Positions 36,801-44,355 of a stretch of DNA of 44,355 nt are shown here, piece by piece. The position numbers and the translations under genes were made by a program. Position 1 is the stretch's first letter. Each line of letters opens with the position of its first letter. Under the pieces are notes generated by a model that was not told the origin of the DNA, ran no database searches, and worked only from the letters and a program-made list of their open reading frames with translations. Location: contig OMZU01000022.1 of the NCBI GenBank assembly GCA_900315605.1, positions 1-44,355 of the forward strand, given 5' to 3'. Source of the DNA: an uncultured Eubacteriales bacterium (GTDB lineage: Bacteria > Bacillota > Clostridia > Oscillospirales > Acutalibacteraceae).

Positions 36801-37228
36801 GCAACGCACTTCACTTGCATTACGAGGTTTCGGGCGAGGATTTTACGCGCGCCGGAGAGGCGAGCGGCTCTGTAAAAAAACGCCTCAAATCTCTCGGCTA
36901 TGACAGCGACGCCATAAGGCGGGTCGCTATCGCTATGTATGAGGCGGAGATCAACATGGTCATTCACGCCGACGGCGGCTACTGCGACGTTGACATCTAT
37001 CCCGACAGGGTCGAGGTTTTGCTTGCCGACAGCGGTCCCGGGATCGAGGACGTTGACAAGGCGATGCAGGAGGGCTTTTCAACTGCGCCCGACAACGTTC
37101 GCAACCTTGGCTTCGGCGCAGGCATGGGCTTGCCGAACATCAAGAAATACACCGACGACATGAAAATCGAAACTACACTGGGAGTGGGAACAAAGCTCTA
37201 TTTGACAGTGGTTGTAAAAAAAGAGTAA
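36797..37228 (+). CDS. Anti-sigma-factor-like HATPase (RsbW type)
   Basis: 143 aa. A single GHKL ATPase domain: N-box-like AIAMYEAEINMVIHA, ADSGPGIED and GFGAGMGLPNIKKY. It has no receiver or HisKA part, resembling serine kinase anti-sigma factors of the RsbW/SpoIIAB type. It overlaps the DRTGG gene by four bases and precedes the HydS-like gene by 18. Similar small ATPases accompany [FeFe] hydrogenases in Clostridia; phosphotransfer in redox sensing is inferred. Confidence 0.85.
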   Translation: MSNALHLHYEVSGEDFTRAGEASGSVKKRLKSLGYDSDAIRRVAIAMYEAEINMVIHADGGYCDVDIYPDRVEVLLADSGPGIEDVDKAMQEGFSTAPDNVRNLGFGAGMGLPNIKKYTDDMKIETTLGVGTKLYLTVVVKKE

Positions 37229-37246
37229 GGAGAATCTACAGATATT

Positions 37247-38518
37247 ATGAAGAAGCATTTTCACTCGGTCGTTCTTGACAAGGACAAGTGCTGCGGCTGC
37301 ACCCACTGCCTGCAAAGGTGTCCCACAGAGGCGATCCGAGTTCACGGAGGAAAGGCGAGAATTCTTCCGGAAAGATGTATAGACTGCGGAGAGTGTATCA
37401 GGATCTGCCCTCATCACGCAAAAAAAGCTCAGAGCGCGACGCTTGAGGAAATCAGCGGCTTTAAATACACAGTTGCGATCCCCGCACCCGCTCTTTTTGG
37501 ACAGTTCAACCACCTTGACAATATTGACATTGTTATGACCGGACTCAAAAATCTCGGCTTTGACGGGATATTTGAGGTATCACGCGCCGCCGAGCTGGTT
37601 TCCGAGGCAACCAGAAAGCTTATCAAGGAAAACAAATTAAAATATCCTATAATAAGCTCGGCTTGTCCGGCTGTGGTGCGGCTGATAAAAATTCGTTTTC
37701 CTCAGCTTTGCGAAAATGTAATGCCGGTTTTGGCTCCCATTGAGGTCGCAGCGAGGCTTGCGCGCAAGGAGGCTATCGAGAAAACCGGACTTAAATCAGA
37801 GGATATCGGAGTGTTCTTCATCACTCCCTGTCCTGCAAAGGTGACCGAGATCAGCAGCCCGAATTATGTTGGAGAATCCGCCTGCAACGGCGCGATTGCG
37901 ATTTCAAAGATCTATCCCGAGCTCACCAAGGCAATGGATCACCTTGAGAAGATCGAGCCGCTTTCACAATCGGGCCTTATCGGGATCGGTTGGGCGACCT
38001 CCGGCGGAGAGAGCGCGGCAATGCTCGGCGAAAAGTATCTTGCCGCCGACGGTATCGAAAACGTCATCAGGGTGCTTGAGGGGCTTGAGGACGAGCATAT
38101 CCGCGACGTTGACTTCATTGAGCTCAACGCCTGCTCCGGCGGCTGCGTGGGCGGAGTGCTGACGGTCGAAAATCCCTATGTGGCTCAGGCTAGGATACAC
38201 AGCCTGAGAAAATATCTGCCTGTTTCACTGAATCACATCGGCGAGGATATCGACGACATGATGTGGGAAAACGAGCTGAAATTCAATGCCGATATCTTCC
38301 GTCTTGACGAGGACATCAACAAGGCGATGGAAATGATGCAAAAAATGGAGCAGATATATAACGGACTGCCCAAGCTTGACTGCGGCTCCTGCGGCGCACC
38401 GTCCTGCAAGGCTATGGCTGAGGACATAGTGCGCGGAAAGGCAAAGGAGACCGAGTGCATTTTCAAGCTGAAGGAGAAGATCCAGAGCGTTTACGATCAG
38501 CTCAGAACAACGTTTTAA
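37247..38518 (+). CDS. HydS-like [FeFe]-hydrogenase-related sensory protein (no PAS domain)
   Basis: 423 aa. Two N-terminal 4Fe-4S clusters (CCGCTHCLQRC, CIDCGECIRIC), an H-cluster-type domain and a C-terminal CGSCGAPSC Fe-S motif. The H-cluster motifs are altered: L1 reads SSACPAVVRL, L2 TPCPAKVTE and L3 ELNACSGGCVGG, whereas catalytic enzymes have TSCCPxW, MPCxxK and ExMxCxxGCxxG. Sensory HydS proteins known from C. thermocellum and Ruminococcus usually end in a PAS domain; this one stops after the Fe-S motif and so may signal through neighbouring proteins. I infer a redox or H2 sensor, not a main hydrogenase. Confidence 0.85.
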   Translation: MKKHFHSVVLDKDKCCGCTHCLQRCPTEAIRVHGGKARILPERCIDCGECIRICPHHAKKAQSATLEEISGFKYTVAIPAPALFGQFNHLDNIDIVMTGLKNLGFDGIFEVSRAAELVSEATRKLIKENKLKYPIISSACPAVVRLIKIRFPQLCENVMPVLAPIEVAARLARKEAIEKTGLKSEDIGVFFITPCPAKVTEISSPNYVGESACNGAIAISKIYPELTKAMDHLEKIEPLSQSGLIGIGWATSGGESAAMLGEKYLAADGIENVIRVLEGLEDEHIRDVDFIELNACSGGCVGGVLTVENPYVAQARIHSLRKYLPVSLNHIGEDIDDMMWENELKFNADIFRLDEDINKAMEMMQKMEQIYNGLPKLDCGSCGAPSCKAMAEDIVRGKAKETECIFKLKEKIQSVYDQLRTTF

Positions 38519-38552
38519 TAATTGAATTTTGCAGTTTTTGCAATTATTCTCA

Positions 38553-38645
38553 TAGCTTGCGAAGCAAATTTAGCTCCGAAAGGAATCTAGCTTGCGAAGC
38601 AAATTTAGCTCCGAAAGGAATTTAGCTTGCGTAGCAAATTTAGCT
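38553..38645. repeat. Three tandem 35-nt repeats before the second DRTGG gene
   Basis: Units start at 38553, 38588 and 38623 (the last one partial). Each has TAGCTTGCGAAGCAAATTTA then GCTCCGAAAGGAAT, with a TTGC-GAA-GCAA (third copy GTA) hairpin. The first two carry an AAAGGA Shine-Dalgarno-like stretch; the third breaks off before it and the gene's own GAGG follows. Confidence 0.75.
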
Positions 38646-38660
38646 GTATAGAGGTGCAAA

Positions 38661-38993
38661 ATGAATGTTAAGGAATTTGCCGAAAGGCTTGATTTAAAAA
38701 TACTTGTTGAAGATGATTTGGAGCGAGAGATCACCGATTGCTATATCGGTGATCTACTTAGCTGGGTAATGGGCAGGGCTCCCGAAAATTCCGCGTGGCT
38801 GACCGTTATGGGAAACATCAACTCGATCGCTGTGGCGACCCTTGCCGACGTGAGCTGCATCGTTCTCACCGAAAACGCTGCTCTTGACGCGGACGCCAAG
38901 GCGAAGGCTGAGGCTCACGGAGTAAATATCCTGACAACAGAGGAAAACAGCTACAAAACCGCCGTAAAGCTCAGCAAGCTGCTCGGCGAGTGA
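38661..38993 (+). CDS. DRTGG domain protein (copy 2)
   Basis: 110 aa; ATG with GAGG upstream. It has the same fold-type pattern as the 36453 protein: an N-terminal VKEFAERLDLKILVEDDLE segment, then the hydrophobic strand pattern WLTVMGNINSIAVATLADVS. Function unknown. It lies directly upstream of the PHP gene, seven bases apart, so the two are probably co-translated. Confidence 0.82.
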   Translation: MNVKEFAERLDLKILVEDDLEREITDCYIGDLLSWVMGRAPENSAWLTVMGNINSIAVATLADVSCIVLTENAALDADAKAKAEAHGVNILTTEENSYKTAVKLSKLLGE

Positions 38994-38999
38994 CGCGAA

Positions 39000-39722
39000 A
39001 TGAAATATTTTTACGATTTGCATATCCATTCCTGCCTTTCTCCCTGCGGCGACATGGATATGACCCCGAACAACATCACCGGTATGGCAAAGCTGCTGGG
39101 GCTTGATTTTATCGCGCTGACCGACCACAACACGGTGCTCAACTGCGCTGCCGCGATCGAGGCAGGAGAGAGAAACGGCGTTATGGTCATCCCCGGAATG
39201 GAACTCACCACCAGCGAGGATATCCACGCGGTTTGTCTTTTTCCGTCGCTTGAAAAAGCTCTTGAGTGGAACGAATTTGTTGATTCAAAGCGCATCAAGG
39301 TCAAAAACCGCCCCGAAATCTACGGCAGACAGGTGATTATGAACGGCAACGACGAGGAAACGGGGGAGATCGAGCATCTTCTTTTGCCGGCGACGAGCAT
39401 CAGCATCATGGCCGCAAAGAAAGAGGCTGAGCGGTTTTCGGGCATTTGCTTTCCGGCGCATATAGACAGAGACAGCTATTCGGTCTTGTCGGTTTTGGGA
39501 GAGATCGCGCCCGAATGCGGCTTTACGACTGCCGAGCTTGCCGATATTTCACTGCTTCCTCAGCTTTTGCAGCGGCACCCGATACTCGGCGAAATGAATA
39601 TTGTTACCGATTCCGACGCGCATTATCTCGAAAATATGCGCGAGGCTGAGAACACGATGGAGCTTGAAGAGCTGACGGCGGAAGCGGTGATTAAATTTCT
39701 AAATATGAAAAAAGTAAAATAA
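39000..39722 (+). CDS. PHP domain phosphoesterase
   Basis: 240 aa. PHP metallophosphoesterase motifs: DLHIHSCLSPCGD, ALTDHNTVLNC, GMELTTSEDIHAVCLF and a late ITDSDAH-type segment (VTDSDAHYLEN). Its substrate is unknown. A gene of this kind is regularly found in hydrogenase loci, between the DRTGG/HydS genes and hydC. It ends with a weak hairpin (CCC-ATTTT-GGG, then T7). Confidence 0.85.
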   Translation: MKYFYDLHIHSCLSPCGDMDMTPNNITGMAKLLGLDFIALTDHNTVLNCAAAIEAGERNGVMVIPGMELTTSEDIHAVCLFPSLEKALEWNEFVDSKRIKVKNRPEIYGRQVIMNGNDEETGEIEHLLLPATSISIMAAKKEAERFSGICFPAHIDRDSYSVLSVLGEIAPECGFTTAELADISLLPQLLQRHPILGEMNIVTDSDAHYLENMREAENTMELEELTAEAVIKFLNMKKVK

Positions 39723-39747
39723 TCCCATTTTGGGGCAGTTTTTTTCG
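39723..39747 (+). terminator. Weak terminator after the PHP gene
   Basis: A short CCC-ATTTT-GGG stem followed by GCAGTTTTTTT. The stem is weak, so read-through into hydC is likely. Confidence 0.35.
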
Positions 39748-39859
39748 TGTTATCTCAGATAATTCAATAAATATTGACAAAAATTTATAATACGACAAAA
39801 TAATGCTATTTTTTGTGGATTTAGTGTTAAATTAACTTTAAAAACGACAAAATTTTCCA

Positions 39860-39888
39860 TAGACAACAAATTTCGCTTGTGCTATAAT
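39860..39888 (+). promoter_or_regulatory. Promoter of the hydCBA operon
   Basis: TAGACA at 39860-39865, 17 bases, TATAAT at 39883-39888 with TGC just before (extended -10). GTTAA-A-TTAAC, a short palindrome about 30 bases upstream of the -35, and a direct repeat of ACGACAAAAT are possible regulator sites; the Rex consensus spacing is not met. Confidence 0.65.
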
Positions 39889-39947
39889 TAGCATAAGAAC
39901 CTATGTGCTCTAAGAAGGCGCATAAATTTTATTCAGGAGGAAATAAG

Positions 39948-40448
39948 ATGCAAAAGAAAATCAGCAGCATCCCGTTTTCGGGAACACCTGAACAAGAAGC
40001 AAAGCTCAAGGAGGCAATCGCCGCCCATCTTGACGATCCCGGCGCGGTAATGCCTGTTTTGCAGGAAGCTCAGGAAATCTACGGATACCTGCCAATCGAG
40101 GTTCAGCAGATGGTAGCGGAAGGCTTAAACGTTCCGCTGGAGGAGGTATACGGAGTATCAACCTTCTATTCACAGTTCGCGCTTTCGCCAAAGGGCAAGT
40201 ACAACATCTCGGTTTGTCTCGGAACAGCCTGCTATGTAAAGGGCTCCGGCGACATTCTCAACAAGCTTTCCGAGCTTCTCGGAATTGAACCTGAGGAATG
40301 TACTCCGGACGGTCAGTTCTCGCTCACAGCCTGCCGCTGCATAGGCGCGTGCGGACTTGCTCCGGTGCTTACCATCAACGATGATGTTTACGGCAGACTT
40401 ACCGTAGACCAGGTTGAGGGAATCATTGACAAATATAAAAACGCCTGA
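39948..40448 (+). CDS. hydC: [FeFe]-hydrogenase subunit HydC (NuoE-like)
   Basis: 166 aa from the ATG at 39948 (AGGAGG before it). Thioredoxin-fold 2Fe-2S subunit, NuoE family: VMPVLQEAQEIYGYLP, EVYGVSTFYSQF, and the four cluster cysteines in CLGTAC and CRCIGAC. Works with HydB and HydA in the trimeric electron-bifurcating hydrogenase, passing electrons between NADH, ferredoxin and the H-cluster. Its stop overlaps the ATG of the next gene. Confidence 0.93.
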   Translation: MQKKISSIPFSGTPEQEAKLKEAIAAHLDDPGAVMPVLQEAQEIYGYLPIEVQQMVAEGLNVPLEEVYGVSTFYSQFALSPKGKYNISVCLGTACYVKGSGDILNKLSELLGIEPEECTPDGQFSLTACRCIGACGLAPVLTINDDVYGRLTVDQVEGIIDKYKNA

Positions 40449-40996
40449 TGCGCGAATTATCGCTCAACGTCATGGACGTTGCCCAAAACTCTGTCAGAGC
40501 CGAGGCGTCGCTCGTCACGATCACGGTTGAGGAGAGCGACAAAAACGACAGCCTGTCTATCTCGATCGAGGACAACGGCTGCGGAATGACAGAGGAACAG
40601 GTCAGTCAGGTCATAGATCCGTTCTTTACCACGCGAACAACAAGAAAGGTCGGACTGGGAGTGCCGCTGTTCAAGCTGTCGGCGGAGCAGACCGGCGGAA
40701 GCTTTGAGATCAGATCAAAGCTCGGAGAGGGTACGGTGACCACAGCAAGGTATGTGAAAAGCCACGTTGACATGACTCCGCTGGGAGACATCAATTCCAC
40801 CGTAGAGATCCTTATTCGCTGCAATCCCCAAATCGACTTTGTATTTACACGAACAAACGACAACGGCTCGTTCACCCTTGACACAAGGGAGCTCAGAGCG
40901 GTTTTGGAGGGCGTCAGTCTTGACACGCCCGACGTGACGGAATGGATCAGACAATACTTAGAAGAACAAACTCAGATACTATTCGGAGGTGCTTAA
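40448..40996 (+). CDS. Hydrogenase-associated histidine-kinase-like ATPase
   Basis: 182 aa. GHKL ATPase: N box VMDVAQNSVRAEAS, EDNGCGMTEEQ, FFTTRTTRKVGLGVPLF. There is no phospho-acceptor His domain or membrane segment. An ATPase of this type lies between hydC and hydB in Clostridia; its role is not settled (regulation or assembly inferred). It overlaps hydC by one base (TGATG). After its stop at 40996 the ferredoxin gene begins at 40999. Confidence 0.88.
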   Translation: MRELSLNVMDVAQNSVRAEASLVTITVEESDKNDSLSISIEDNGCGMTEEQVSQVIDPFFTTRTTRKVGLGVPLFKLSAEQTGGSFEIRSKLGEGTVTTARYVKSHVDMTPLGDINSTVEILIRCNPQIDFVFTRTNDNGSFTLDTRELRAVLEGVSLDTPDVTEWIRQYLEEQTQILFGGA

Positions 40997-40998
40997 TT

Positions 40999-41373
40999 AT
41001 GAAATCTTTAGCTGAATTGCAGGCTATCAGAGATAAGGCAAAGGCTAACCTTAATCTCAGAAAAGAAAATCCAAACGCGGCTCGCGTACTTGTTGGTATG
41101 GCTACCTGCGGAATCGCCGCAGGCGCAAGACCGGTTCTCAACGCTTTTACAGAGGAGATCGCAAAGCGCGGCTTGCAGGAGGATATCACAGTTACTCAGA
41201 CAGGCTGTATCGGAATCTGCCAGTACGAGCCCGTTGTTGAAGTTGAGATCCCCGGCGAGGAGAAGGTCACTTACGTAAAGATGACGCCTGAAAAGGTTGC
41301 CAGAGTTGTAAACGACCATCTCGTAAACAGAAACGTCGTTACCGAATATACAATCGGTGCAAATACAAAATAA
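40999..41373 (+). CDS. Thioredoxin-like [2Fe-2S] ferredoxin
   Basis: 124 aa from the ATG at 40999 with GGAGG at 40985-40989. Thioredoxin-like 2Fe-2S ferredoxin: VGMATCGIAAGARP, QTGCIGICQYEP with the four cysteine positions. It lies between the ATPase and hydB; hydB's own N-terminal domain is a related fold. Electron transfer to or from HydB is inferred. Confidence 0.88.
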   Translation: MKSLAELQAIRDKAKANLNLRKENPNAARVLVGMATCGIAAGARPVLNAFTEEIAKRGLQEDITVTQTGCIGICQYEPVVEVEIPGEEKVTYVKMTPEKVARVVNDHLVNRNVVTEYTIGANTK

Positions 41374-41383
41374 GGAGGACAAA

Positions 41384-43192
41384 ATGTATCGTTCTAATGT
41401 GCTTGTTTGCGGCGGTACCGGATGTACCTCTTCAAACAGTTTGAAAATTGTTGAAAAGCTCAAAGAAGAAATCAAGGCAAAGGGACTCGAAAAGGAAGTA
41501 AACGTTATCACAACCGGTTGCTTCGGTCTTTGCGCGCTTGGTCCTATCATGGTAGTTTATCCCGAGGGAAGCTTCTATTCAATGGTCAAGGTCGAGGATA
41601 TCCCCGAGATCGTTGAGGAGCATCTTCTCAAGGGTAGAATAGTTACAAGACTGCTTTATCAGGAGACAGTTGAGGAGGATACTATCAAGTCCCTCAACAA
41701 GACAGCCTTCTATGCAAAGCAGAAGAGAGTTGCGCTGCGTAACTGCGGCGTTATCGACCCCGAAAAGATCGACGACTATATCGCTGTTGACGGCTATGCC
41801 GCTCTTGGTAAGGTCCTCACCGAAATGACTCCCGAGCAGGTTATCCAGACTATCCTCGACTCAGGTCTCAGAGGCAGAGGCGGCGCAGGCTTCCCAACAG
41901 GCTTAAAGTGGAAATTCGCAGCAGCCAACGACGCAGATCAGAAGTACGTTTGCTGTAACGCCGACGAGGGCGACCCGGGTGCGTTCATGGATCGTTCCGT
42001 TCTTGAGGGCGACCCCCACGCTGTTCTCGAAGCAATGGCGATCGCCGGCTATGCTATCGGCGCGTCAAAGGGTTATATCTACGTTCGTGCAGAGTATCCG
42101 ATCGCCGTAAAGCGTTTGCAGATCGCTATTAAGCAGGCTCACGAATACGGACTTCTCGGCGACGATATTTTCAGCACAGGCTTTAATTTTGACATTCAGC
42201 TCCGTCTCGGCGCAGGTGCGTTCGTATGTGGTGAGGAGACCTCGCTCATGACCTCTATCGAGGGCAAGAGAGGCGAGCCTCGTCCCCGTCCTCCGTTCCC
42301 TGCCGTAAAGGGACTTTATCAGAAGCCAACTATCCTCAACAACGTTGAGACCTATGCTAACATAGCTCAGATCATCCTCAAAGGTGCCGATTGGTTCGCT
42401 TCAATGGGTACAGAGAAGAGCAAGGGTACAAAGGTATTTGCTCTCGGCGGAAAGATCAACCACACAGGTCTTGTTGAGATCCCAATGGGTACGACCCTGC
42501 GCGAGATCGTATTTGAGATCGGCGGCGGCATCCCCAACGGCAAGAAGTTCAAGGCTGCTCAGACAGGCGGTCCTTCCGGCGGATGTATCCCCGAGGAGCA
42601 CCTCGACGTTCCGATCGACTACGACAACCTTATTGCGATCGGCTCTATGATGGGTTCGGGCGGACTTATCGTTATGGACGAGGACAACTGTATGGTTGAC
42701 GTTGCCAAGTTCTTCCTTGAGTTCACCGTTGACGAGAGCTGCGGTAAGTGTACTCCGTGCCGTATCGGTACAAAGAGACTTCTCGAAATGCTCGAAAAGA
42801 TCACAAAGGGTCAGGGCACAATGGAAATGCTCGACGAGATGGAGGAGCTTTGCTACTATATCAAGGCGAACTCACTCTGCGGTCTCGGTCAGACTGCGCC
42901 TAACCCGGTTCTTTCAACTCTCCGCTACTTCAAGGACGAGTATATCGCTCACATCGTTGACAAAAAATGTCCTGCGGGCGTTTGTAAGGAACTCCTTCAG
43001 TATACAATCGATAAAGACAAGTGCTTCGGCTGCGGAATGTGCGCGAAGAAGTGTCCGGCAGGAGCTATCTCCGTTACCGATTACACAGCTCCCGGCAAGA
43101 AGAAGCCTGCTTATGAGATCGACCCAAGCAAGTGCATCAAGTGCGGTGCTTGTATTGATACATGTAAGTTTAAAGCAATTTCTAAGGGCTAA
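41384..43192 (+). CDS. hydB: [FeFe]-hydrogenase subunit HydB (NuoF-like, NADH/FMN)
   Basis: 602 aa from the ATG at 41384 (AAGGAGG at 41372-41378; the in-frame ATG at 41357 lies in the preceding gene). Order: 2Fe-2S thioredoxin-like domain (1 to about 100), NADH/FMN core with GLRGRGGAGFPTGLKW and GDPGAFMDRS, SLBB domain, NuoF 4Fe-4S site ESCGKCTPCRIG, and two C-terminal 4Fe-4S clusters (CFGCGMCAKKC, CIKCGACIDTC). It binds FMN and NAD(H) and is the proposed bifurcation site. Upstream of hydA by 17 bases. Confidence 0.97.
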   Translation: MYRSNVLVCGGTGCTSSNSLKIVEKLKEEIKAKGLEKEVNVITTGCFGLCALGPIMVVYPEGSFYSMVKVEDIPEIVEEHLLKGRIVTRLLYQETVEEDTIKSLNKTAFYAKQKRVALRNCGVIDPEKIDDYIAVDGYAALGKVLTEMTPEQVIQTILDSGLRGRGGAGFPTGLKWKFAAANDADQKYVCCNADEGDPGAFMDRSVLEGDPHAVLEAMAIAGYAIGASKGYIYVRAEYPIAVKRLQIAIKQAHEYGLLGDDIFSTGFNFDIQLRLGAGAFVCGEETSLMTSIEGKRGEPRPRPPFPAVKGLYQKPTILNNVETYANIAQIILKGADWFASMGTEKSKGTKVFALGGKINHTGLVEIPMGTTLREIVFEIGGGIPNGKKFKAAQTGGPSGGCIPEEHLDVPIDYDNLIAIGSMMGSGGLIVMDEDNCMVDVAKFFLEFTVDESCGKCTPCRIGTKRLLEMLEKITKGQGTMEMLDEMEELCYYIKANSLCGLGQTAPNPVLSTLRYFKDEYIAHIVDKKCPAGVCKELLQYTIDKDKCFGCGMCAKKCPAGAISVTDYTAPGKKKPAYEIDPSKCIKCGACIDTCKFKAISKG

Positions 43193-43209
43193 AGAAAGGA
43201 GATATTAAT

Positions 43210-44355
43210 ATGGAAATGTTGAATATTAAAATCAACGGTAAAGACTATCAAGTCGAAAAGAATACCACTATTCTTGAAGCCTGCAATAAGTTTGGCATTA
43301 AAATCCCGACTCTCTGCTACCTCAAGGAGATCAACGAAATCGGCGCGTGCCGCATGTGTCTTTGCGAGGTAAAGGGCGCGAGAAGCCTTGTTGCCGCTTG
43401 TGTGTATCCGATCGACAGAGAGGGAACTGAGATTTTCACAAACACACCTCAGATCCGTAAATACAGAAAGACAAATCTTGAGCTTTTGCTCTCAAATCAC
43501 GATAAAAAATGTCTCTCATGCCCCAGAAACGACAACTGCGAGCTCCAGAAGCTCTGCCTTGAATACGGCGTTGACGAGACAAAGTTCCAGGGTGCCGAGA
43601 CAAAGTATGAGGAAGACCATACAACTCTCCACCTTGTTAGAAACAACAACAAATGTATTCTTTGCCGCCGCTGCGTTGCTGCTTGTAACAACCAGTATGT
43701 TTCAGTTATCGGCGCAAACAATCGCGGCTTTGACACCGAGGTTGGCTGTGCGTTCGACCTTGAGCTCGGCGACGTTCCGTGCGTAAGCTGCGGACAGTGT
43801 ACAGTTGTTTGTCCCACAGGCGCGCTTGTTGAGCGCGACGATACCGACAAGGTATTCGAGGCTATCGCAGATCCCACAAAGCACGTTGTTGTTCACACAG
43901 CTCCTTCGATCAGAGCTACTCTCGGCGAGTGCTTCGGTATGCCTATCGGCACAAACGTAAAGGGCAAGATGGTCGGCGCAGACCTCACTATCATGGAAGA
44001 GGGAACAGAGTTTATCCAGCGCGTAACAAACGGCGGAACTCTCCCGATGATCACCTCCTGCTCACCGGGCTGGATCAAGTTCTGCGAGCATTATTATCCC
44101 GATCTCATTCCGCACCTCTCAACCTGTAAGTCACCTCAGCAGATGCAGGGCGCGATGATCAAGTCATATTATGCAGAAAAAGCCGGGATTGACCCCAAGG
44201 ACATTGTTGTTGTATCGGTAATGCCATGTATCGCAAAGAAATTTGAGATCGCGCGTGACGACCAGGGCAGAGACGGTATGCAGGACAACGATATTTCGAT
44301 CTCGACCCGTGAGCTTGCAAAGATGATCAAGACCGCAGGTATTCAGTTCACAGAG
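43210..44355 (+). CDS. hydA: [FeFe]-hydrogenase catalytic subunit HydA (3' truncated)
   Basis: The frame from the ATG at 43210 (AAAGGAG before it) is open to the window end, 382 codons, no stop. N-terminal 2Fe-2S domain (IGACRMCLCEV), His-ligated 4Fe-4S domain (HDKKCLSC, NDNCELQKLC), two 4Fe-4S clusters (CILCRRCVAAC, CVSCGQCTVVC), then the H-cluster domain with L1 TSCSPGW and L2 VMPCIAKKFE; L3 lies beyond the edge. The Ser in L1, where group A1 enzymes have Cys, is as I recall found in bifurcating hydrogenases, consistent with the hydC/hydB context. It makes or consumes H2 in the cytoplasm. Confidence 0.96.
   Translation, partial: MEMLNIKINGKDYQVEKNTTILEACNKFGIKIPTLCYLKEINEIGACRMCLCEVKGARSLVAACVYPIDREGTEIFTNTPQIRKYRKTNLELLLSNHDKKCLSCPRNDNCELQKLCLEYGVDETKFQGAETKYEEDHTTLHLVRNNNKCILCRRCVAACNNQYVSVIGANNRGFDTEVGCAFDLELGDVPCVSCGQCTVVCPTGALVERDDTDKVFEAIADPTKHVVVHTAPSIRATLGECFGMPIGTNVKGKMVGADLTIMEEGTEFIQRVTNGGTLPMITSCSPGWIKFCEHYYPDLIPHLSTCKSPQQMQGAMIKSYYAEKAGIDPKDIVVVSVMPCIAKKFEIARDDQGRDGMQDNDISISTRELAKMIKTAGIQFTE

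Noticed and set aside
38553-38645. CRISPR array
   Set aside because: Repeats are directly adjacent with no unique spacers, and no cas genes are in the window.
39832-39842. Rex operator before hydC
   Set aside because: GTTAA-A-TTAAC has only one base between the half-sites, while Rex sites have four or more, so only a weak palindrome is noted.

Overview
The window looks like chromosomal DNA of an anaerobic, plant-fibre or gut-associated Ruminococcus-like Firmicute (Oscillospiraceae). The evidence is two dockerin-ending secreted proteins (cellulosome-type), a GH53 galactanase, a sortase-type pilus with fibro-slime and starch-binding-like modules, Gram-positive RBSs (AGGAGG) and a trimeric [FeFe] hydrogenase locus. 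The species is not determinable from the sequence alone. Both edges cut genes: the giant dockerin protein at the left (no start in the window) and hydA at the right (no stop in the window).

Layout. 1-11.7 kb: a >3290-residue BspA-type LRR/FN3/PKD/CARDB protein with a C-terminal dockerin, then a terminator and a dockerin-bearing GH53 endo-galactanase with its own promoter. 11.8-14.1 kb: an S1-domain RNA-binding protein and RmuC. 14.1-15.8 kb: an inverted-repeat-bounded ~760 bp unit with a small sigma-70 region-4 protein and a partner ORF, followed by ~900 bp without a convincing gene holding a dispersed repeat, two good promoters and a candidate small RNA. 15.8-16.6 kb: DegV. 17.1-23.2 kb: a pilus operon with a 1525-aa tip-type adhesin carrying four CBM26-like modules nested in pilin-type domains, then a 491-aa LPETG backbone pilin; no sortase gene is present. 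23.5-27.5 kb: an OmpR/HK two-component pair, a low-complexity lipoprotein and a PTP-like phytase lipoprotein.

27.6-31.1 kb: a housekeeping run (DUF951, prfA, Sua5/TsaC-type protein, coaE, lytic transglycosylase) with overlapping or abutting genes. 31.1-33.9 kb: a REPIN-like repeat, an M18 aminopeptidase and a CDF metal transporter. 34.0-36.1 kb, minus strand: a GlgX/isoamylase-type debranching enzyme, separated from the CDF gene by a bidirectional terminator. 36.4-44.4 kb: the hydrogenase region. An upstream gene set (DRTGG, HATPase, HydS-like Fe-S/H-cluster protein, second DRTGG, PHP phosphoesterase) is followed, behind a strong promoter, by hydC-HATPase-2Fe2S ferredoxin-hydB-hydA, the order known for electron-bifurcating hydrogenases of fermentative Clostridia.

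How it works together (inference): the secreted and anchored proteins bind and cut plant polysaccharides and starch (galactanase, LRR-dockerin protein, CBM pilus, debranching enzyme). The hydrogenase disposes of the NADH and reduced ferredoxin from the resulting fermentation as H2, possibly with redox sensing through the HydS-like protein. The most unusual items are the nested CBM-in-pilin architecture and the inverted-repeat-bounded sigma-factor unit.
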